From positions 17,400,854 to 17,464,853 of the forward strand of contig NC_045147.1 in NCBI RefSeq assembly GCF_008831285.2: DNA of 64,000 nucleotides, in the 5' to 3' direction. Position 1 is the first letter of the stretch. The number at the start of each line of letters is the position of its first letter. Shown in pieces: positions 1-10,862 of this stretch. Both the position numbers and the translations under genes were made by a program. Source of the stretch: Nymphaea colorata. Its lineage: Eukaryota; Streptophyta; Magnoliopsida; Nymphaeales; Nymphaeaceae. The notes under the pieces are model-generated. The model was not told where the DNA came from and ran no database searches. It saw nothing but the letters and a program-made list of their open reading frames with translations.

Positions 1-1534
1 TGATTCCTTAGGCAGATTGGACCCCACTTATCAGCCCAAAAGTTAATGGATCCTTCTCCTACCCTCCACTGCGTGTGACTTTGAATTGCCTTCCAGCCAT
101 CAGAAATTCTTTTCACGAACCACGAAGAATGTTTAATGAACTTGGTGGACCAGAGAGAGTGAAAATGAAAATACTTGCGGTGGATAAAACATGTCCATTC
201 CTTTTGATCTCTGCAGACCTGCAAGGCTAACCAAGCCAGAGACATTCTCCCCATGGCTTTGGGGTCAGTGAGGCCCATTCATCCTTCTAATAGGGGCTTC
301 CACACGGTAGACCAAGCTATCAAGTGCTCACTTCTGCTCTGATTGAGATTGCCCCAAAGAAATCGAGCCATCAAGGAAGCAATCTTCCTCATAACAGCGC
401 TTGGTAACGGAAAAACCGAGTTCCAGTATCTCGACGAGAACGTGCTTGATGAGGCAAAATATACAAGAATATGACAGAATCTTGGATTTCCATCCAGCTA
501 TGCTCTTGTGGGGTTTTGTCAAAAGATCCTCACAACCTTCAACAGTAAGATTACCATGAAATAACGGAAGTCCGAGATACAAAGAAGGGAGAGCTCCAAC
601 CTGCCATCCTAGAATCGCCCTGATCCCCCTAACTCGGGCCTCATCAAGGTGGAAAGGAATGATAGTAGACTTGTGCCGGTGAATTTTAGAACCCGCATGA
701 AGGCAAAAGTCATTTCAGGAAAACGGCCACCCCTCCTGTATGCAAGAAATGCAAGCTTTACTGAAAATGAGCACTTCATCCGCGAAAGAAAGCATACCTG
801 GGCACCCACCCCCCTCTGGGAACTAAGGGGTGAGGATCCACTTTTGCTGCATCTGTCAGCCATGAGCTGGGAAGCCATCTCCATGGCAACAATGAAGAGA
901 TAGGGCGAAAGCAGGTCTCCAAGGTTAGAGACTTTGGCCTTACCCTTCCCCACGACAGCACCTCTCTTGCATCTAACTTCCTTCCTCTTTCCAGAAATCT
1001 TGGCGTCCTGTGTACGAGAAGCCATCAAAGAGTCTGTTGCATCCCCTGTAGCCGAGCTCACCGATGCCCTTTCCCCTTCCTCTCCTTCCGCAGGCAAACA
1101 CCCCTCGCTTAAAGCCCCAAATCTGTTTGAGAGTTTTTCCGAACTCTTACCAGGAAATCACGTCTCCCCAAAATCGTGAACTGGCCATGGATAATCTCAG
1201 CCCACATGGCTCTGAGTTTGTTGACGAGTTCAGGATAGTTAATTTTTGCTTTCCCTTTAGGCCCCAAACGATACCTGACCACAAAAACGTCCTTTTCATC
1301 TGCTCATAATCTTCCTCTCGGATGATTATCCTCATCCGGCCATCAGCCTCCTCAACCTTAAGCGGACCATCATCTTGGGGAGAACTCTGCTCCTTGCCAG
1401 AAAGAAAGCCGCCCATGACTGGCTACCCTCTATGGGAGACCACATTTGGGATCCGACTGCCGAGCGTTCCACCGCTCAACGAAGGGAAGGCCTCCCAAAC
1501 ATCGATGTCCATAAGCCCTTTGGAACCCGCATAG
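1..1534 (-). mobile_element. Degenerate LINE (non-LTR retrotransposon) fragment, truncated by window edge
   Basis: Read on the minus strand, several broken frames give pieces of a plant LINE in the expected order. From about 1534 to 1100 there is an ORF1/gag-like stretch. Around 945-880 the reverse-transcriptase block GDLLSPYLFIVAMEM appears. Around 770 there is a remnant of the FADD-type catalytic box, read as DEVLIFSKA. At 580-500 lies YLGLPLFHGNLTVEGCEDLL followed by IAGWKSKILSY. At about 100-1 come W.AIQSHTQWRVGEGS and FWADKWGP, the block before the terminal zinc knuckle. Frameshifts and stops break every frame, so it is not functional. ORF1-like sequence joins the second half of the RT directly, so the endonuclease and the first RT blocks are missing, which implies an internal deletion. 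The element continues past position 1. The 5' limit near 1534 is approximate. Confidence 0.85.
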
Positions 1535-1739
1535 AACGTTTTCCACATATACAAGTGACCATTTCACGAAGGTTGATGCTCGATAGAGTTGAATAATGAA
1601 AAGACAAAAAGAGGAATAAGATTGAGAAAGAAAGAGTAGAAAACATTAGTATCTTTTGCTTAATGCACCAGAATACCAGGACGGTTTGTCCTCTAGGGTT
1701 CCCTTTCGCGCTAGTAGGTAGTTTCATGCACAAGCGCTT

Positions 1740-1744
<5 letters not shown>

Positions 1745-1775
<31 letters not shown>
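1745..1775. repeat. (GA)n microsatellite
   Basis: About 15 uninterrupted AG units are visible directly in the sequence, between the LINE remnant and the 3' flank of the SCAI gene. Confidence 0.95.
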
Positions 1776-1777
<2 letters not shown>

Positions 1778-2245
1778 CCTTTCGTCAAACCAAATTAAAC
1801 TCTACAAAGTTCAGACACAGCCAAAATGTATAGATGAACAAGTTCATAGGAAAATAGGAAAAGAAAAGGAAAAAGAATGAGCAACTATGATATTCCACTA
1901 CTCGGATGGAGTTGAACCGAGCTGCATCTTCTTACAGGACTCAGCCAGTAATAATCAAATTATACATCAAAAAGAATAAATTAACAAGAGGAACTCCGGC
2001 TCAGGAATGATGATACAACCACGTTCGGAAAGATACACCAACTTTACAGAGTGCGAGAATCCAAGCCTGTGGAAGCAGTTTTGGACTACCGCAGGACAAA
2101 TTATCTCACACTACCACAGCATAAGAACCCTGCAACAATAGCAGTTTAGGCCCTTTAGCAGTCCCGCATGCCTGAAAACTTGTGAGGAATCCTCCAGGAG
2201 GGAAGAGAAAAAAAAAAGGTCTTCCTTTTTGTGGCCGCTGAGCTT
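1776..2245. other. Spacer / presumed 3' UTR of the SCAI gene
   Basis: No coding frame with family resemblance is visible. The part nearest 2245 lies directly after the stop codon of the minus-strand SCAI gene and is presumably its 3' untranslated region. Confidence 0.5.
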
Positions 2246-5200
2246 TCAACCCACTTCTTGAATTTCAGACAACTCGAAAGTAGAGCCTGAGGGCACATGA
2301 TTAACAATGTTGGTAAAAGTAAAGTAGCTAACAGCCCTCAAACTGTTGGCCAGCCTGTGTATGCTTGACTGTATGATCGCAGAGGAAGGTGAAAGGCGAT
2401 CTGGAAGCCGGGGCAGGCAAGTTGGTAAACATTGGCTATTGTTGTGTGATAAAACAAACAAAGAGAGAGCCGATCTACAGAAGATGAACCTGAAAAGAAT
2501 AGCAGAAAACAAAATCTCAGAAGTGCAAGAATATCTGCTGTTCGTAACTAGTACGCTGTTCGCCCAAAGAAGCTAGTAGCATTGGTCTGTGACCTCTTCA
2601 CAAACATCAGAACTTGAGAGGATCAACCATCTCTTGTTTTACTTTTACCCACTCCTTGAAGGATTACCTTAACTCCTAAGGGTGGAGGATACAACAAGTT
2701 TTTATGACTTTTGTATGCTTATATGGATATAAACAACTTCCAGTTTTCTTGATGCTCAACCATGTGACATATCCTTGTTTAAATAGATTTCTCACTTCCA
2801 GAGTCATAATAAAAAAGAAAATTTTAAATCGAAAAGGCTACAATTGTCTTATTTGAAACTACCACATTTAGACTCCTGTTATTTCTCCATTTTAATAGAA
2901 ACTAAAACTGTATCAGAAAACAAAACAAAAAAATCATTCAAATATAATTAACCACATGCCATGTTTGAGATCTAATGCATGGTATTGTTCACAAGCCACA
3001 ACAAGAAAACGAGGAACATATTAACACGTACCTTAGGATCAGCTGTCTCAGAAATGGATCGCCTAAAACCCGCACCCAGACATGATCTAGGCAGTCAGAT
3101 GTACACAATATTGTCTCCCATTGAGATAATAATGAGGAAAAGATGTTCTCTGCCCTGCTGTACATATCCTGAAGCATTTATGTGGCATATGTTAGGCTAA
3201 GTGACAAAGAGATTGTCATATGTATAAGCTTGGCAATTGGCAATGTCATGTAAGATGAAGTGAAAAAAGATTGCCAGAGTACAACATCCTGAATACTTCT
3301 GGAGCCATATTAACTTTTTTGTGTAAACTGTTGCACATGTAGGGATATTATTCTCCATTTTATTTGATTGTTATCAGACTCAGAAAAGGTCAAACTTGTA
3401 CACATTCTTGTTTCTTCAACAAGATTTTTGTACATTGTTGGCCTCTGATCTAGTCGTACTTGTGTTTCCTTCAAATTTCAGACTGCCGAAAAGAAAGAAA
3501 AACAAAAATGACCTCCTGAACATACCACATCAATGCTAGCAGCACAGAGACCAACTAGCTGACAAAATGCTTGTAATGGAGAAGTCAGGAAAAAAGTGAA
3601 CTGGCTTCCATCATGTGTCGAATCAATTGCTGATGACGCAAGGAATGTTGATTTCCCAGGAGAGAGGAGCAAAGCAGCAGCCTCACCTCTTTCTGCACCA
3701 TGTATTGCCTGGAAAGAAAAAGGAAAAAGTCAAAAAAAGGTATACAAACCAGAATGAAAAATAGAAGCTAAAGTTACAAATGAACCAAAAAAATGGAAAG
3801 AAAAGCAAGCCTCTCCTTCCCCCACATCTGAAAAATTTAAAAAAAGCTTACCAGTGCTACATAGACACCTAAAGAGTAAAGACACTTCAGTAGATCATTA
3901 GAAATGGAAACAACAACATTTTTAATGGCACAATGGATCAGGCGTTATTAAGTTAGAGATAAGTGCAAACTAAAACTCCATGTAATTCTTTGAGTAATAA
4001 TCAAGCAAATGTTGCTATCCCAAAGAAAGAACTGAGAAGATTTATCAATCTGATGAAAAAGAAGCTACCTCTAATTCTTACTAAAATACCACTTACAAAT
4101 AGACCCCCATGATTAAATGGTATTTTGTCCAAGATTGAGTATTTCTATCTTGCTGTATTGAATTGTTCACCCTTTGGGATTCTCACTAAACTACCTAGGA
4201 GGGCACAAGTCTAAAACATGAGCCAGGACACTCTATGAGTCGTAGGTTCTTGCTTCCACTCAAATGAAGTTCAAGCATAATTCATGACACTAGTTGCCTA
4301 AAGTTCGATTTCAGGAAACCATTTAGGTTCCGTCATTCTCCATGACCACTATGATGAAGAACATGATTAAAGAAGAAATTTAATCCAATACAATTTTTAC
4401 GAAGACAAAGGGGAGTCAACTTCCAGCAGCAAAGGACTAACTGAGCCTACCAGAAGGAAACTTTTTTAGTTTTTAAGTCCCTCAAAGAAATCCTACAGTG
4501 CACCATGACTTGCATAACCTAAAAAAGACTGATTAATATTAGATACTTTTACATTCAACCAACACGTGAAGGAAGTTTACAACAAAGAACATGGTTTTTC
4601 AATTGTATTGGCCCACAATCAGGTTGTCCACCAGAGATCATTTACCTACGTAAAAATCCCCAGTTTACATTGTCAGAGATAGCCTTACACCACAAAAGCA
4701 AAATAGGCAGTATCAAGGTGACACCCTACAGAAACCTTATATCAAGCAAAATATCAACCAGACCAGAGACAAGGTTGGACAAACCTGCCTTGAATGCATC
4801 GCTGTTGTCACTATCAATGATTAGGAAGAGGGGTCTCCTTGTAAAAGGAATTATATCACCAGGATACAAGTTGTTCAAACCTGAAAGAAATGTCACCTGT
4901 TTTAGGTCAAACGATGGATTTCCCCAATTTATATGCCTGAATTATAAGCACCAAGTACCTCTTCCACGAGGACCAAGCCACAGAAAGCCACCTAGATAGT
5001 CCTTGGTGTCTTCTATCCTTTTATTCATAGGATGAGAATGTGAATGGTTGTCTTTATGGCAGTTTGCTGTACTTGTTTGAGAAACGGGACCTGACTTTGA
5101 AAAGTAATCAACAGCTTGACGACCCACTTTTACATGTCTGAAAGAGTTCACACAAGGTGATGATGTGGGGCTTTGATTGACCTTCCCTGAAGAATGATAA

Positions 5201-8200
5201 TCTCATCAGATTCTTGGAAGTTCTAAGCAGACCTGAAGAAACTGCAATAGATGATAAAGTCTAACCTGGTGCTGAAATATACAAAAGGAAAATGCCATCT
5301 GCGGGGAGTTCCTCGCATATTGTAGCAATCACCTGCTCAAGAATGAACTATGAAATAAGCATGCAATGTATGACAATTTTTTTCCCAGATCACCTTCCTT
5401 TAGATGAAACAATCACAAAGAGTTCCAGTATGTTGAAACTTGAAAATATTATGATACTGTCACTATTTTGAAGGTTAGCTGATAATATTGACGAAATATC
5501 ACCCCAATCTTGGAAATATCATCAGACTAAAAAATATTGCAACATTGTCTCAAGATATTATTCCCTAGATAGCATGTGCTTTTTCTCTTTCTTTCTCTCT
5601 TGTTCAAACCTTTTTTTACCTGTTGAAATCTTTATAAGTAATAACTTTCTTGTTGCTCTTTACATTTCTCAAGTTTTAGAACTTTCAAGATCTTTCTGAT
5701 AATTCCTCAAGAAAAAAAACATCTTTCAACAAACTATGAAGAAAAACCTTGTTGAGGAAGTGTTGAGACCAATATTGTCCACAGAGGATAGGGTTTGAGT
5801 TGTACACAAGACATGCCCCAATGAAATATGAAATGAAGGCAAACAAAATCCAAGAAAAGATTGTCACCTTAAGGAACAATAAAGGCTTCTACAATTCTCT
5901 TTGAAAAATGGGATCCCAATATCACACATTAAAAAGTGGTTATGCATTCTATGGCTAACTAAACAAGAACAAGGCAATAGCAAGGAAAGGCAAAAAGGAG
6001 AAAACATTAAATGATATGCCAAGTGCCAGAAGAGGAATCAGTTGCATCCGAGCTAGGACAACAAAAAGCGCAACAGGAAAATGAAAGAATTAGGAAACAC
6101 TACCACTCTTTCATGCTCCACATTCACGTAACTGATAACTGATATCAGGAACAAAAATATGCTGTAACTTGATCTAGCGGTCACCAAGTTATTGCTTCTT
6201 GGTACAGTTGAGAGGCCTAAATGGATCTTACAACTTCTCATATTTGCCTTCTTATGCCTTATTCAGCCCATTTTTTCTATTTATTTGTTTATGTTCCCAT
6301 TAATTTTACTGTATGATGTTCTATGCATGTAAAGAAATACATATGTTTGGAAAAATCAACAGCAGCAAAGGACTCAAGTTCCAAATGAAATTAACAGCAC
6401 CTATGGCATTTATATTACAGAATGGTTTAGTGCCTCTTAAAGAAAAAGATGGTTGGTTTTGAACTTCTGCAATTCCAGTGAACCATTTCTACACTGCAAG
6501 AGTCTTAATTGCTTATATGATCGATGACTAAAATGGTATTTTTCTTAATTTGCACCCAAAGTAACAAAGACTTTGTTAAAAGAAAGTATACTCAGAGAAA
6601 AGTTTGATCTTTTAAAGCTTGAAGTATCCAACAACAGAACTCAGGTAGTAACTGCAAAAGATTTAGAATTAGTTCACACTACAAGTCACCTATTAGTAGC
6701 TAGCGAAGGAAAACATATAGCCTTGATTAGCAGTTTGGACAGATTTGATTCATTGAGAACCTAGCTTAATTTATTTTTGCTTAAAAACACTAGATTTGCA
6801 GGTGCAAAATAAGCAATTACACAAGCCGTAATTTTGTGCACTTCAGAACTACATCCAGATAGATCTACTATGAATGTATTTAAGAATTTAAAGCTTACCG
6901 CAATTAAATTCGTTACTGATGGACGATAAAGAACCGCTTTTCTGGGGCCTGCAGGCAAAGCTGAATCCAAGCCATCATCAACGAGGTTCACACGACTAGC
7001 TGCTGCAGTAAGATCACCAGAGACACCATTCTCACACAATTCTAGAGAATGTGTCTGGAAAAAGGATTCACTAGGCTTCCATTCCAGACACTGCAGCATT
7101 CTGAAAGTGTCCAGAGTAAGCTCTGTAAACTTCACCTGGAAGTGGAAATAATGATGCATGCTAAGTGCCAGACAACCTTCTACATGACAGCTTTTTTGGT
7201 TATAAAAGCTTGGAAAGATAAAAATAAATTGTCGACAGATAACATAGAACAACTTTTCCATTCACTCTTATGGTTACCTCATTAGGATGATAACTAGTTA
7301 ACAATGCATCTTGTAGTTTCAGAGCCTTTCCCAACTGAAAATTAGACAAATGGCCGAAACTTAGATCAGGAGCTGCATGTTCATGATATCTCAAGGGCCT
7401 GGCATCCATACATGCTGCATCAGCTTTCAGAAACCTGACAATTTCTTGAACCACTCGCTTCCATTCCTTAAAATGTCTATCCTGGCCAATAAAATTCAAA
7501 AATTATTTTAACAATAGGAAAGGCTATATCAATAAATCGCAAAGTCAAGAAAGGGAAGCTAAGGCAAGGGGTAGTTTGATAAAAAATATTAAAAAGAAAA
7601 AGGTACCTTTATGTTCTGCAAAATGACTTAATCATGAAATAAGTGATAAAGACAAATTGAGAACTTCATATGATGGATTGATTTCAATATTCTGGATTTC
7701 CATTTTAGAAATAAGTGTCAGAAAGCAGTCTGGATATGTCACCTAGACTCAATTATGTGAAGTCCTCCTTCAGGGTCACTATGAAGAATACAAAGATCTT
7801 AATCATCATGGTCCCAAGTTGTTCTTTTTTTGTCTTTTTTCCAGCTCCTCCATAGAATCACAAGCATTAGGCAAGTCTACCTTAAGTAATATGTTGATGA
7901 CATATCCTATTTACCAGTGGTTCAACTATAACCAAGTTCCCTTGGCAAATCACCTCAGCAAATGTAACCCTTGTGTTTCTGATCAGCTTGTTTTTCCTGC
8001 TCAACTTCTGTACATCTAGGAACCTCAAGTCATTGGTGGGTGAACAATTAATATGCAAAGTTTGTGATAGCAAGCAGCTTGCAGAGGGACAGTAGACGAA
8101 GTCAAGTCATATTAGAACCACTTTGAGAACTTCTGTGTTTCATTATAGCAGTGGCAGCAGCTGGCGGGCCTGCACTGCTTTGAGGATGATAATTGATCAT

Positions 8201-9579
8201 CGACTCATTTAGGAGTTAGGCCTGTTAAACAATGTGGCCGCCCAGGCAACTTGGGCAACTTCAGCCAAATCTGAACAATTTCTTAGTGCAAGAGAATGGT
8301 CGAACCAAGCCAATTATGGTTTCAACTAACAGGACGTTTTCATACTAAGCTGGACAAAGTCACCATGCACAACGGCTGCAAGCATGTGCCTAAGTTGTTA
8401 GTTCAAGGTGCTAAAGTAAAATGATGCCGAGCATTCTTACACGTACGGGCAAGGAGAGTACACTCAAAGGGCCTTACATCTACATGGGTGGAATGGCAAC
8501 GGCCTATGGACTCCCTAACTGTCCTATACAACTAAAATTACTTTAAAAAATGAAACAACCCTTTTCAACCTGCGGTCAATCATTGGTAGACAGGAAAACA
8601 AAACCATTCGTAATAGTCCGCTTGCGCATCATTTCAGTGAATATTACAAGTGGTGAAATGAATAAGATGAAATAAGAATTATGCTTTACATTATGAATTG
8701 TTCTCTTTCTTGCTAATAAAATAGCACTGAGGCGCCAAGTGCATCCCAACAAAAAACAGGCCGCGAAAGAACCATAAAAGACCGTGATATACTTCTAAGA
8801 AGCAAAACTCGTCGGACATCGAGATGCCTTCCTGATATACCAGAAAAAAAAAAGAACTCTACTTATACTTTATGGCTGTTATGGATGGTAGGCTTCGCAA
8901 ATATCCAACATACTGGAAAGTGTCCCGTCCATATGTGCAGAACAAGTACCTCGCCCGATATAAGAAAAAATGTGAACCCGCAAAGCAAAAGGAGAACCAC
9001 GATCAACCAAAAAAGGAAACATATATATATATATATGAGAATTTCAACTAAGGAATTAAAGAGCTAGCTCAAATTTAATACGTTACAGGAACTGACCTCA
9101 AACTTCTTCCTGCATTCTTCCACCCTCGCCTTCAAGAGATCAGAGAGGTGCTCAACCAACTCCACCCGATTCAGAAACAAACAAACGACCAGAAACCTTG
9201 CCAGAAATCGCAACTCCTTGAGCGCGAGGTCAAGGTTGCCGTAACACCCCTTGAAATACTCCCGCTTCAGGATCGCCTCGTAGAAGACGAACGACTCGAG
9301 CAGGAATCGCGTCTCGCTCGTACGGAGGTACTGTTGATAATAGAGCTGGCCGATCCGAGACGCTATCTCACCGATCTCCCACCGTTTCAGCCCGGCCTCA
9401 ACAAGCGTCGCTCGGTTCTCCTGTTGGAACCGCCACAGCTTCGTGTAGACCTTGAAAACCTTGCGAAAGTACGCGTCGCACCGGTCCCGACCGTGAGCCG
9501 GCAAATCCCTAACCTTAGCAAACTTCCGGTCTGCCTTCTCCACGAGTGAACGGAAAAGCACGCTCTCGTTCCCCGTCAT
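2246..9579 (-). CDS. SCAI: SCAI family protein (DUF3550/UPF0682), nine coding exons
   Basis: The plant homologue of SCAI, which in animals is a nuclear cofactor that represses MRTF/SRF-dependent transcription; the plant role is not established. Exons on the minus strand: 9579-9097, 7481-7278, 7135-6899, 5332-5266, 5186-4959, 4880-4789, 3708-3526, 3168-3032 and 2489-2246. Joined they give 1875 nt and 624 residues, close to the length I recall for the Arabidopsis member. Recognisable blocks are YYQQYLRTSETRFLLESFVF in exon 1, PLRYHEHAAPDLSFGHL in exon 2, YRPSVTNLIAV in exon 3, PFTRRPLFLIIDSDNSDAF in exon 6, GSQFTFFLTSPLQAFCQLVG in exon 7 and WVRVLGDPFLRQLILR in exon 8. All phases match if the exon 6 donor is GC (AAG|GCAGGT, residue 437); a GT donor four bases on shifts the frame and hits a stop. 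The start is the first Met before the conserved N-terminus. Confidence 0.9.
3709..4788 (-). other. Probable GC-AG intron of the SCAI gene
   Basis: The intron between exons 6 and 7 is read on the minus strand. Cutting at AAG|GCAGGT and at the acceptor TTTCTTTCCAG gives the continuous reading AFK|AIHGAERGE, which fits the family. The alternative GT donor (GCAG|GTTTGT) leaves phase 1 and runs into a stop soon after the acceptor. GC donors with strong flanking matches are a known minor class of U2 introns. The call rests on frame logic; there is no transcript evidence. Confidence 0.7.
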
Positions 9580-10371
9580 TTCCCTAATTCCACCTCCGCG
9601 ACGAGCGGAGGAGGTAGCTCGGCCAAGTTCTCCACGCAGTATTCCTCCTCTTCAGCGTCGCCAGCGACAGTGCAGGAAGTAGAAGATCACTCCGGCTAGA
9701 TTTCCGGCTGAAGTTCTCCTCTCCGCGGCCTGAAGCTGGATCTGCTCCTCCGGACAAAGGAAAAAAAAAAATCCTTACAGCCAGGTCGAACGGCCGAATT
9801 CCTTGTGTCACTCCAGATAATGACTTAGACCGAGGAAGCAGGCACGAAGCTTCACGCGACCTTCCCGGCAGGATTCTTTGCAATTTTTTCGTCTGGAATT
9901 GCCACCTGCTTTCCAGAAGAAGGCACGCACCATAAATAACTGCTTCTCCTACCGACCGGAATTCAGATGCGCACTCACGGAGAAGGTCGACGGAGGAGGA
10001 TACCGGCAGCGGGAAAACTCCGAAAACAGCTATCCATTTCCACTCCCTCTGTTACAGGAAAAACAATATGCTGCGCACAATCTCGTTTTTGCAGAGGCGA
10101 GCAGAGAAGATTTGTAGTCCGGCGATTTTGTTCGAATTGACAATATTGTACCTCGATTTTCTTTTAAAGACGGTAAGTGGCTTTCTAAATTTAATAGCCT
10201 ATCGTGCCCTCCCTTTGCCCCAGAAACGACTTCCAAGTCCCTATTCGAAATCGTTGACCTTGGGCCGGAGGAATCTACGCAGTAGGTTCACACAATGTCC
10301 TTTATACCGAACATGTCCCCACATTGTTTGTAGTCAAGAAATACGTTTTTTATTCTTTTTGCCAAAGTTCA
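9580..10371. other. 5' flank / leader region of the SCAI gene
   Basis: GC-richer sequence upstream of the SCAI ATG, presumably leader and core promoter. On the minus strand a 99-codon ORF (9883-9584) ends four bases before the SCAI start in another frame. It has no family resemblance that I recognise and may simply be leader sequence. I see no clear TATA box. Confidence 0.45.
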
Positions 10372-10433
10372 CTTTTTCGTTCAAATGTCAATTTTCATGG
10401 GCCTTTTTCGTTCAAATGTCAATTTTCATGGGC
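10372..10433. repeat. Perfect 31-bp tandem duplication
   Basis: Two identical 31-bp units, 10372-10402 and 10403-10433, each beginning CTTTTTCGTTCAAATG and ending TTTTCATGGGC. They lie directly beside the TCGAG-rich element. Being identical, they are recent. Confidence 0.9.
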
Positions 10434-10461
10434 ATTATGTTTTAATGTGTGATTGTACTTA

Positions 10462-10862
10462 CACAGCTCGACTCGTTAAAGCTCAACTAATGAACTAGTT
10501 GATCTGAGTCAATTGCTTAATCTGAGTCAATTGCTTAACGAGTCAAGCTCGAGTTCATCATTCAAATTTAAGCTTAACACATAACTATCGAGTTGAGCTC
10601 GAGCCTAAATCGAGTTTGTCGAACTTTAATCAAGTCAATATATTCAAACGAGTTTACGAGTTTGTCGAGCTTTAATCGAGTTGAACTTGAGCTCAACAAG
10701 TAACGATGAATGTCAATTCTATTCAAACGAGTTTGTCGAATCGAGCTCAACTGCTTCCGTCAAACTATTCTGGAACTCGAGCGAGTCTAGCTCGAGGTTT
10801 CATTAGTCAAGCCGAGCTCGAGCTAATTGAAGTTGGGTTTGATTAAGCTTGTGTTCACCCCT
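10462..10862 (-). mobile_element. TCGAG-rich dispersed element, copy 1
   Basis: About 400 bp packed with variants of GAGCTCGAGCT and AACTCGATTAA. Its reverse complement begins AGGGGTGAACAC and is collinear with the copy at 52170-52563, sharing for example the order CTCGTAAACTCGTTTGAATA, then GACTTGATTAA, then CTCGAGCTTGACTCGTTAAG. The other end reads ACACAGCTCGACTCG, so the ends look like imperfect terminal inverted repeats. An internal duplication of CTGAGTCAATTGCTTAA occurs near 10505-10540. There is no coding capacity. It is probably a non-autonomous DNA transposon of the type common in plant spacers. The class is not certain. Confidence 0.65.
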
